64,000 nt of DNA from Synchiropus splendidus (lineage: Eukaryota; Chordata; Actinopteri; Syngnathiformes; Callionymidae), in the NCBI RefSeq assembly GCF_027744825.2, contig NC_071336.1, positions 16,214,501-16,278,500 on the forward strand, given 5' to 3'. Of this stretch, positions 1 to 12,000 are shown piece after piece; positions within the stretch are counted from its first letter, which is position 1, and each line of letters begins with the position of its first letter. The notes under the pieces are model-generated. The model was not told the origin of the DNA and did not search any database. It saw only the letters and a list, made by a program, of their open reading frames with translations. Made by a program: the position numbers and the translations under genes.

Positions 1-3000
1 GAGTCCAGAGTGAGCGATCGCACTTTAGAGAAATGGACCCCGAGACTCCTGAGACAGACAAAGAAAAGACGGTCGGATTTACAGTCAGGTGTGTGTCGTT
101 GTCAGGTGCGTCTACCTGTGTATCCCTGAGCAGACGATACACAGCGTGATGCCGAGGTTGATGGAGGCCCAGTCAGGACCTGGCTCTCCACAGTCACAGC
201 ACTGCCTGTTCCCCGGGATGGCCTGAACTTCATCCAGCGCCTTGACTCCTTCATTGTCCTGATCCAACGCTCTTGGACTGTCTGCTGACACTGAGCTGCA
301 GCGCTGCCTCTGTTGACGACACAAACGTCTACTTCCTGAACACCGGCTTGAATCTGGTAAAACTGATCACCCCTTCCTCCCACTGCACCATAAATACTAA
401 CACTCCAATGAGAAATAAACTGGTCCCGCAGAAGTGCTGCTTTAAGTCAGTGAAAACGACTTGAAATGATGGATCCACTGCGGTTAGGAACCTCTGACTC
501 TCATAAACCGCATTAGGTGACAGCATAGGTGTATCAGTGTTTCCACTCACTGGGCTGAGCGGATCTTCTCTGCACTCTTGGAAGGCAGACGCAATGCTGT
601 TTTGCACCGCACTGATCCAGGCTTGTTGCTGCCTCTCTGAGTCAGCCTGCAACAGGCAGCACCTACACAAACACACAAACTCATAGTGTGGCTTCATCGC
701 ACAGCTGCAAGAAAATGACAGTCACACACTCACTTTGACGGAGACACGACCTCAAAGCAGAATCGTCTCTCGTTTTCAGCGCTGGGTTTGACGGTGCAAA
801 GACGCAAGTCCTCCACCACAACGGTCGGCTGGTCCTGAGAAACAGGGTGAAGCATGCAGATAAAAGAAAAGCAGAGTCGAGAAGGCAGCTCTGTTGTTAG
901 AACGACATTAATACGACAAATCAACAAGTGGAATGAATATTCAACTCAATATAATTGAATTACAAAGTTAGCAGGCTTCAGAAATAGTAAAGAAATGATG
1001 ATCAAATATCAAGATGTGATTGAGTCTAAGCACCACTGCAACTTCTCCAGGGAGAAGTTGCAGTGCGGAGCTTCACAATCAGACCAAGCATCAAGCGCGT
1101 TTAGGACTTTGATGTCAGTTAAACACCTGTGACTTTATTGGTCTGATGGGACAAGCCTTAATAAACAGCTTGGCAGCATGAAGCTCCTTTGCCTGTGAAA
1201 ATCCATATATCAGCTGCAACGCTGTTTAACCAGAAGGGTTCAGAGTGAAAAAAGTAGGGGCTTATTGTCTGGAAATTACGGTAAAGTAATGTAAGCTTAA
1301 ATTAAATACGGAAATACATTGGAGATTAAAAAACTTCTTTTTCAAACTAGTTTTTCATTGACACCAAAATAAAAACAATTAAAAAAAAAATCTTCACCTT
1401 GAATTTCTTCTGATACATCAGCTGATTTTTCTGAATGGAAAACCAACGTCTGCAACAGAGATTCCTATGATCACTTTACTGTGGCTTCAGAACACAAACA
1501 CAGCTCTGCACCGAGGCGGACCTGTTCCAGGTCTTGAAGGCGTTGCTGGCTCTCTTGTAGAGATAACCCTCCATGGGGATGCCGTTGGCGGCATCACCGT
1601 TGAAATGCATGATGGAGTCGTCGTAAGAAATATCCTGTGATGTTTTGGAAAACCGCGTTATTTAATGAACTACTGTGAATCAAACTTTTCAGGGTGAACT
1701 CGTCCAAACCTTCTTCTTTATGGCGGCGTGTTTTTGTTCCATGTCTCTCTTCTCTCGGGCAGAATTCAGGACAAACTGGGTGTGCTGATGAGAAATACAT
1801 GGACATTTGATAGTTAAGGACAATGATCACTGGAGTTACAGCGAATAGTAAAGTTCGACTATTTTTTCATTCAAAAATAGTTTGGTTTGAGATGAAAAAC
1901 CGCATGTTAATTTTACTACAAAATCATGTTTCTAGATGTCAACAGTATTTATATGAGATATTTATAGAAACGCATATTTGGCTTCTCTGCAACAGCACTG
2001 TAGCCAGCAGATGTGAGTCAACATAGGTTCAGGAAAGAGATGGAATGTAAAGGCAAGCAGGACTATAAATAAAGCATCAGGAAACCGCAGTGTATCCTCA
2101 TCCGTCCTTACTATTTATTTACCCTGAAGCTGGTTCATGATAAAACATTTTACATGTTCCATCTACTTTGCGCTCCTCTGCTCATAACAAGTTTTATTAT
2201 TTCCTGCTGGAACAGGAAGTGCGCTCAGCTGGTTTGATGTTGTTGTGTAATAAATTTCCTGTTTCAAATCCTGTATTTGCCAATACTGCTGATGCAAGTT
2301 TGACAGGGCATTTCAACTGGGAGAAACACACACACACGTATGCATGCACACCCGCACCCATCCAGTCACACACACACACACACACACATACGCATACATT
2401 TCTATTTCTATCTTTGTGGGGACCACTCATTGCCATAATGTTTTCCCCAGTCTCATGTTTAACCAGGATTAATTCAGGCTTGGATTTGCATAAGAACGAC
2501 ATAAGGTCCTCAAAAGACACTTGTATCTTTATCCTTGTGGGGACATTGTGAGGTTTCTCATTGACACTGTGCTTTCCCCAGCCTCTCATTCTAAACCTAA
2601 CCATCCAAAACAAATGGCTAACCTTAACCAGGACTCAAACTTACACAATTATAATGACCCAGTTATTCTCAAGTCTTCACCCTGAAATTGAGGCTTAACC
2701 TTGTGGGGTCCAGCCAAATGTCCCCACAAAGTCATGCTGTCCTTACAAGGATAGTGTGTCCCCACAAAGTAGGATAAACAAGCCCGCACACGCACACACT
2801 GGCAAGCATACACACTCATGCCAAGTATTTCCTGTTATTGCTTACATATCTTGTCATGTGACACTTCAGGAAGATGGCAGGACAGAATCAAGACTAGAGA
2901 CGTGAGTTTGGATGTAAACGATGCCTTGGCAACATAAAAATCTCCAAACAGTATCAATCACACTGAGCTTGACTGAGATCTTCACATGAAGTTGACTGAT

Positions 3001-6000
3001 CTAAAAGTCAGCACCAAAACAGTTACCTCATCATATAAATTTCTTCGGTATTCCTCCAGCTCTGACAAGGACTCGTGGCCGTGTTGGAAAAGTTGAGCCT
3101 GAGCGTCCAGCAGTGACAACATCTAACAGGAAGACATCAGTGTTGAGACATTTTAAAAACATCTACGATCATCTGCTTAAATAGACAACCCTGGATAAAT
3201 GTGATACTGTAATGTACTGCTGAGTAGTGATGTGCGGATCAATCCTGAAATATCGATACCTCCGATACCGGATCTTGATTCTCTAAAATCGAGTCTCAAA
3301 CCAAAATATCGATACTTTCGATACTTAAGTATTTTGAGGTAATGTATATTCTTGACAGGAACACGAAGAAAAGTAACTAAACTATTGAGATCCTGTCTAG
3401 ACAAGTAGTTGGTGGGAACTACTTTTCTTCCGCCCGTTATGTATAGGCAGGCAGGCAGGCTATATCCAGGTAAAGTACAGTAATAAATAATAATAAAAAA
3501 ATAATAATATAATCAATAATAATAAAAACAAAGTAACAGTATGTGTATCGCTGAAATAATCTCACCCATCCTCACTTTAGCCTAGATTAAATCATGTAAG
3601 GATTCCATGGTAGTTCACCATTTAAAGTATGTCTTTTAAATTATACAGTCCAATGACAATAAACAGCTTTGGTGAAAACTGTACGAGAAAAGATTCATAA
3701 AACACAAGTTTATCTACCAAATATTGTATGATTTTCAATTAAACTTAAACTATTAAATTAATATATATATATAACTTACTAACTAATGTATATTGATTTA
3801 ACAGTGCAATTACAATGGCATTATTTGTTTAAATATTTTAATAGCAATTTCAGTTTTGAGTTGCCAGTATAATAATTGTTTGTAGATAGTTGAACCTAAT
3901 ATCGTATCTGTATCGGTAATACCACCCTGAATATTACTCAGAATCGGATCGAAAGGAAATCCGTGGGATCGAACATCACTACTGCTGAGCAATCTTCAAG
4001 GGCTCAGCCAATAAAAACAGCACAAACCTCACGGCCACTGAGGTTTAAAAAGCCGGTCGGAACTGTTAATGCTCAATTAACAATCACCAATTCTTGCCCT
4101 TCTAAACATGTCTAAATAGTTAGCTCCAATGTTTGGAGAGAAAACACGTGTTTCCCTCACAGGCTTGTCAGCCTACGTCGTCTCAAAGAAGGGGCAGAAT
4201 TACACGACCGCTGTCAGCCATTCAACAGAGTCGGAGCTTTGTCTCTAACTTTTCCTTCAAGGTCCTCCACCCTTCACACCGTCTTTATTGTTGAGTTGAC
4301 AGTGTTGTGGATGGACACAGCCACTGATGACAGGCAACATGGGCAACAAGTCAGGATGTGCAGTTTGGCTGTAGGGGTCCATGGGCCGCTCAATAGTCAG
4401 ACCTGGGAATAGCAGGTCTCCAGTACCACAAAGGAATAGTGGGTGTCACTGAAACAGCTACTAGACTAGATCGGATTGTAACACCAGAGGGTCTCTTCAA
4501 TGTGCGCAGAAAAGCATACTACTATTGGCAGGCGTAAGAAACGTAGTACTACTTGAGTCGGATGTTCAGTATATCTGATTGATAATTTCCTGTCAAGCAA
4601 TGTAGAGGTTGGTGAGCATCGCTAAAAACAGAAACAGTGTGTAGGGATTTCAAGCATTTTGAGGACTAGAGAAGATCTCTAAATAGGTCAACGTTGTGAA
4701 CTCACTGCCATCAGAATGTCAGTCTTCTTCTTGGCCTCAATGACATTTATCTGGAAGAAAAGAACGCCGTGGTTAGAAAGGCTGTTAGTGTTTCCATAAA
4801 AAAAAAAAAAAAAAAAAAAGCACAACTCGAAGTCCTTCAACCACAACCACAACTCTGGAAAGAAAAAACACATTTATCTAAGAAGCTGCCGAGGACAAAA
4901 CTATAATTAGGAATCTGATGAATCCTCTGGATGTTCCGATGACATCAATTTTATTTTGATATTCTGACTTCATTCTTACGGAGTGATACAGTTGTCGAGA
5001 TTGCATACACTCTGTTTATACTGTCAAGAAGATTCCGGTGTCAGCCACAAGAAAAACAGAAGTCCAAAAGTCAGTAAGCTGGTGACAAGAAAAACAACAT
5101 CAAATGAAACTGCAGGCCCCTTAGTTAGGTCAATAATTTATACCACACAACTCACATGACAGCAAGTTTGCCGACTCAAATTCAAGGCCATCACTGCACA
5201 GATAAACGTGTACAATGCCTATTCTTCATGTTGGAAAGTAAGGCACTACCATCACACATGATACAAGTAGCATAAATGCACTGAAAGAGTCGGAGCTCTA
5301 GAAATACTTTACTTGCTGTTCATCACTGCATCTTCAATCAGTTTGAGAGTCTAGGTCCCTATAATTACTGTACTTTAGACATAAAAATACTACAAAATAC
5401 TACAGACAATGCTTAATATAGTATGCTGACATTTGGTCTTCCACAGGGACACAGGGACATTATATAATATAGCAGATTGGTCAATAGGTCAAACGAGCAT
5501 TGTGAACATGAGTATTTATTTTTTGTAGTTTATGCTGAGTTTTCAAGTGCAAAAGTTCGTTCCCACCTCCAGGACATAGTCCAGCGCACTGGAGCGGAAT
5601 GATTTCCGAGCGTTTAGCAGAGCGCTGCTGGCCTCCTCTACTTCATGCGGTTTGTTCCGCGGCGCCTGAGCATTTTTGGCCAGCGCCCCCTCCAGACACT
5701 CACTGCTGCGCTCAAATTCCTTCCGCACATCTTTGAATCGACGCACATCTCTGGAGAAGTGCAAAAGGGGATAAGAATGTCGGAATACAAATCATCTTCT
5801 CAGTCTGAATTCATTTGTAGTGGAAATGTTACATAGAAATTCCAAAGCACTCAGGCGGAGACTCTCGCAAAAGCTTATAGTCCCTTAAAATGCGTGGGTC
5901 ACAAGTCCAGAGGGAAATAATTTCAATTATGTAATTACTAACTAACTACCAAGAAGTTAAAAGTTGAACAATCGAGAGAAAAACTTTGTGGATCTTAGTT

Positions 6001-9000
6001 TATATTAGATTAGTAATGACACAAAAAACAAATTCAACGGATGTGTAAGAGATCTAAACCTAATCCATGCACTTAGCATACTGAACAAATAGCTTCTCAA
6101 ATCACGATGAATTCGTCATGTCGTGAAATTTTAATTTAACATCATAAACAGAACTGTTAACCCTCTGTGAATTACCTTCTGTGGAGTGACTTTAACTTTG
6201 AAATATCAGAGTTACCTTTCACATAGAAGGTAACGTGCTACACTTCCTGTTCTCTTCCTGGTTTCCTTTTGCTGAATCAGGGTTGGCCTCATTGAGCTAC
6301 TTTCATCAGTGTTTTGTACATTTGCATCTCAGTAGTTTGCCATACTGTGAGTCCAAGCAGTGACACTGACGCTCTGAACTCTGTTAAACAGTGAAGAGTG
6401 AGTACAGAGAATTAGCTTGTTTCTTCTTCAGCTAGCTTAACTGAGCAGCTTAGGTTACGAACACAGAATTAGCAGTCACTCATTGTTTGGATTCAAATGT
6501 GGATGTTGACCACCAACATCTTCTGAATATTATTTAGTGTTATCATGGATTATCAGCTAAACATATATATTTTATAAACAATAATAATAATAATAATGGG
6601 ATTTATACATGAACTGTGGCACATATTTTATACCTTTTACATTTATTTGAATTCAAAAGACATTTACTTACCTACCGATTGAGTAGCTTTGCATTGAAAT
6701 ATAATTTTGGAATTTAAAGTGTAGTTAAAGTTTATATAATAATTGGCTCACTAACCTTTCCAGTTTTAACCAATTAAAAATATCACTGACCGAGCATGTA
6801 GCTTAAAAAAACTTGTTTGTGAAGTTCTCTGCGGTTATTTGACGTGTGTTCTATAAATTAAAGTAAATTACTCAAAATGGATGAACATTGTTCTTTTTAA
6901 CACTTCAGTATTAAAGTGATATTCTATCTTGGTAACACTGTAAACACTCCTTTAAACATTTTCATGATTCCTTGTGAATAACATTACTAATTCAATTGTA
7001 GTTTATTAAAGTATGTTTCATGATCATGTGCGACATTATTTGTGTATTTCATTACCTACACCAATATTGATATTTCTCATTTATTTGTAGCTACACAGTT
7101 TGATATCATCACGTTGTCATTGTCATGTCATTGTTGAGCTATGAAGAGCACAACACAAACATAGTCACATCACTCACTCTTTGACAAAGTTCTGTATCTT
7201 GCTCTTGACCGTCTTCTGTGTCACATCGATCACCTCCTAAAACACAAGTGAGAGCCTCATTTGAAAGTGATGATGTCACGCCAGAAACTCAATTTCTTGC
7301 TCACTTACAGCTTGTGCTTCCAAAATGAGAGTCAGTTTGTGGGAAAATTTCCCCAAACAATCCTGAAGAAAACAAACAGTCGGTTAGTTGCTGCAGTTCT
7401 TTACATCTCATCGATGTTGGACTATTAGATTGAGCGTTTGCAGTGCCTGTCTCTCCATTTATGCCCAGCAGCAGACCAGTGAACAGTCCAGGGTGTCCCT
7501 CCCTAATCGCCCCACCTAGCTGGGAAAGCCGAGCCACTCCACCACAAATGCTCCTCTCCACTAACTTGCTGCCAGTTGGGAGTGTTGTAGTTTTCTGCCA
7601 TTGAACCCACCCATTTATCTGAGAGGCAGATGCCACTGCATGTCAAACATTATCACAGACTGTATCTGGAGAGAAAAATGTTGAACATTTTTAAACAGAC
7701 GACTGCAAAAGTAAACAGCACACATTTTTAGAAGTCCACTCACACATTCTGCCATTAGAGAGGGGAGCAAGTGTATAAATAGATGAAACGTTGCTTCTCA
7801 CCGCCATCATAGTGTCCCCTGAGCAGTGATGGCCCAGATCCCTGAGGCCACCGGCAAAGTTCCTGCTGGCCTGGCAGTAGACACGTCCGGCATCCAACAT
7901 GGCCTGGCATTGTTTCACAAGCTGATGAGCACAAAACATTTTCCGTAAAAACCCACATGGTTCATTGAGCGGAGTAAAATGTCCCACACGGATGCCTCTG
8001 AAAGTAACTCAAATATTGCTTTCTGCCCTTCAATCTATATACATATGTTTTTTTTTTCTTAAATTTACTGCCTGCTGTTGAATATAAATTCCTCTCAGAA
8101 ATGCCAAGCATTACCAGTTTCTTAGTTGAAAGTCACTGGAGAAACAAAACACTGGAATGAAAAGTAGTGAGGAATATGAGTTCATAATCTAAATCCTCAG
8201 ACCAAGACTAAACGCAACAAAACAGTCTTCTTTATTGAGATGTCGTCAGCAATCACGTTACACGTTAAAAAATAGTCTGTATATATAGTCTCTATCCTAC
8301 ACTTGAGAAAACTGTCACGACTTGAGGCACTAAACAGTTAATTCTCTCTTGCAAAACAATTACACCAGTGTGCATGTTTAACCAGAAGAGACATAGTTAT
8401 TAAAGGTTTTCTTCTTTTTTTCCATGGTGGTTTTAGTTCTCATGACTCTTTGCATCTGTGGCAATGATCCTTTTGCCTTGAAAGGTGCAGTAATACATTA
8501 CCAGTGTGGTGGAAAACACATGTAGAAACATCATACAGATATTGGCAGTAGAACAACACAGGGGATGTAGCCATCAACTCACCATCCCATTTATCATCAG
8601 GTGAAATTCATTTCAGCTCATGCCAGCTGTCACATGACAGTCCTTCGTATGACAAACAAGAGTGAGCTGCCAAGTCAAATCAGATTTATTTCACTTCTCT
8701 TCCTCATTCCCTGAAGTATGTGTGAGTGGTCGGGTCAGTTTGCTGCTTTCATTGGCAAATGGAACTGACACAGTGATGAATTTATCATCATGAGCCCAGA
8801 AAAATGAATGTGTCTAAATTAAACTATCTCCATATACCTACTGTTCATGTGAGCATTATAATAAATAACAATCATGCTTTATATTTACAGAGTGCTTTTC
8901 ATGAAAACCCAAGCGCTTCTCAGTGATCATTTCATTTTCATTCATACCACAGTCACCCCAGCAGCAGTAAGTGAAGTCTGGAGCCACAGCTGCCCTGGGC

Positions 9001-12000
9001 AGGACTGACGGAAGCATGGCGGCTAACGTGTGCCCAGTGGCTCCTCTGACCACCACCACTAGAGGTGGGTAAAAGAATCACTTCAGCAATGTATTGTGTT
9101 CCTACATTCCTCCAATTCAGCATCAATTCAGCAAAACCATGAATTGATTCACCGCGTGGCCAGAAGGGGCGCTGTGCAGGTGAGTCGCGTTTAATGAGAG
9201 AAAGCACACGCTCAAATAACAACAGGGATCGGATCATGATAGTATTTTTCAACATATTTTTAATACACAAAACTCCCAACAACTGCATTAGCAGATACTG
9301 ACTACGTGGGCTAAGTAGGCCTGAGCTGTAACTTGATTCAGTATCAAACACAACAGCGCATTGTCATATACAGTAGCAACTTTTAAACCTTTCACTCCCA
9401 GTCTCCCTCTTTGGAATATTCTATAATGTTATAATACACTTGAAGTAAAGGGGCTGTGGGTGTGCGTAACTCTTACCTTTTCTAATCTTGTTTCTAGTTC
9501 ACTCACTTCATTTTGGACATCTTCGATTTCAGCTCTGAAACAAAACAAAATGACAACAATTCACATCAACATTGGCATCAAAAGACTCTGCATATTTCAT
9601 TTCCAAATTTCTCTCATTTAAGACTTATGCTTGCTCTTAAACACAAGCAGAAAACCGATTTTGTCTAGTCACCATTGTGGTGCAGGACACTTTTTTTACA
9701 TAAATAGTTTTTTTATTATTGCTTTTCTCAGTACAGCTTCTGACAAAACAAAGGTAGCATTGTGTCCCATTTGTTTAACCAGTGAGGAATGCTTGATTCA
9801 ATCGCTTGGGCGCCAGTATGGTCGCTTGAAATTATCTACATTACTCACCAAAATGAAATTGTGTATTTGTGTGTTTTGTTTTGTTAACTTCTGACACAAA
9901 AACTGCATAAAAACTAAAGCACTTCCTTGAATCTGTATTCTGCTGCTGAACTCAAAACCATTTCAGACACACGAGACCATGACTGCTGAGATTTCACAGG
10001 TGAATTATGGGTAAGATCAAGTTACGGATGATGGAGAGGTGACATGGTCAGCTTGTTTGTCAGATAACTTCGGGTAGAGGAGGCCGACTTGCTGTGGCTG
10101 AAGCCGATGGGTAGAAGAAGGCTTTTTGCGTTGGCAAAAGACTAGATTTCAAATTGTCCCCAAATGACATTGCATTCTTAAGTAAGTAGAGACAGCAAGA
10201 GGTTCTCCAGGTGAAATGTATCTATTTCAGTTTAAATAATGCCACCTTTATTCACCAAGAGTGAACACCAATGTTTACGTCTAGCAAATGGTTGGACACC
10301 TTTTCAGAGTGATCCTTAAATCATGCATTTTGACAACTCAAGTTAGCAAAAACTGTAGTGTTATATGTATATTATGACGTTAGTTCTTGCCATCAATCCA
10401 TGAATGAATCCAGCTTAATGTTATGGAATGAGTGGCACGCCTTGATGTTCACATTGACTTCATGGAAAAGGTCATGCCCCGTGGCTGAAAGCTTGTGAAC
10501 TACTTAGAAAAAGGCTTAATTTTAAACACACTGATCAGTCACAGACAAACGCCAGAGCAGTTAGGCGCGACACACTTTTGTGGATTCAAGAAGAGGCTGA
10601 GTGTACATAGAGCGTAATGGAAAATTTGAATGAGCCAGATATTTGGTTTTACTAGCCGGAGTTAGATTGTTAAACCTTGCCTCCCCGGACACTCCACGTG
10701 GTGAGTTTTTCAGTTATTTGAGCGTGACAGTCAGTATCTCGATCTGCTTCTCGTCTGCTCACACACCAGCAGATCAACCATGTGGTTTCCGCTGCCTTCC
10801 ACCGACAGCACACTGACAGAGAAAGAGCGAGGGAGAACAGACAGTAGCCGTTTGTTTTTGTGTGTTTGTCAATGCTGCGAGGTTTGAATTCAAGAGGTCA
10901 CACCCTGCAGAAAAAAGAGACGCAATTTCATTAGCGTAAAAGGGGTGAGAGCAGTATAAAATGACATGAAAAAAAATGGCGATCAGTGAATTATTGACTA
11001 AGATATGATGCAAAAAATAATGTGGGGCACTGCAAATATACACATCCTCCACTTGAATTCTAAATAAATCAAATACACATTGGAACAAAAATAAATACAA
11101 TACATTGTAAGGTACAGCTTGGCTTCAACTTTCTTCCCTTTGTGTGGTTACGCACAGGTTGTCATAACACTCACTTCCTGTTTGCCTGCATTATTTAATC
11201 CATAATTAACTTTTAAAAATATCACCTGAGGCTCTTTGAATCAAATGTCAAACAGTCTACTTCACACCTATTTGAATCATTTATTTTTACAATTAGAAAT
11301 TGCCACACAGTACATGAATGCATTCATTATTAATATTATTTTTTCAATAAAAGCTCCCCATTTCCTCAAGATTCGGCTCATGTGCTCTTTGAGTGGTCAC
11401 ATTCAAGGGGCTGTTTGATCACGAACAATGTCAAAACAAGAGAACAGCAGTGTTGACGGTGGAGTTGGATAACAAGTTCCACCATGGCAACAGCACTTCC
11501 ACCTAGATCGCTGTGGTTCCTCCGGTGCAAGATAGTGAGCACAGTCTCGGGCTTTGGTCACTAATGAAAATTATTTTGTTGATTGTACATGCTCTACTGT
11601 TTATTAGTGCCTGAGCTACGCAGATACAGATTCAGAAGAATTTAATACGTCAAGACAGGAACCAACACAAGTGAGTTGGTTTTTGGGTCAGAACATGGAA
11701 GGGTTTGTCTAATGGAGGCGTTACGCATGGAGAATCCTTTTTTTTTAGAGGTGAAAAAGCAAAACAAGCCATTTGACAAGCGTAAGTGACCTCTATGTAA
11801 ACCGGGAAGGACACTCATTACCAACTAAATATAAATGATATAAAATATAAAAGACGATACTTCAATGATTGTGCTGTAACAGTTACTGATCTACACAGCA
11901 AGCTAACTACATATCACTCATTTAGCGTCTTCTGGATTCTCTTTTTTAAACAGTAGCATGAGCAAACACGGTGGTTATTTTGTCACCTGTTTATGATTGT

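Noticed and set aside
2168..2613. Open frames of 127 and 138 codons on both strands
   Set aside because: They run through the CA microsatellite and the TTGTGGGGAC repeat; the HTHTHT and VCVCVC stretches are repeat translation.
6211..6234. GTTACCTT/AAGGTAAC hairpin in ACAP1 intron 5
   Set aside because: Only 8 bp with an 8-base loop; expected by chance in a window of this size.
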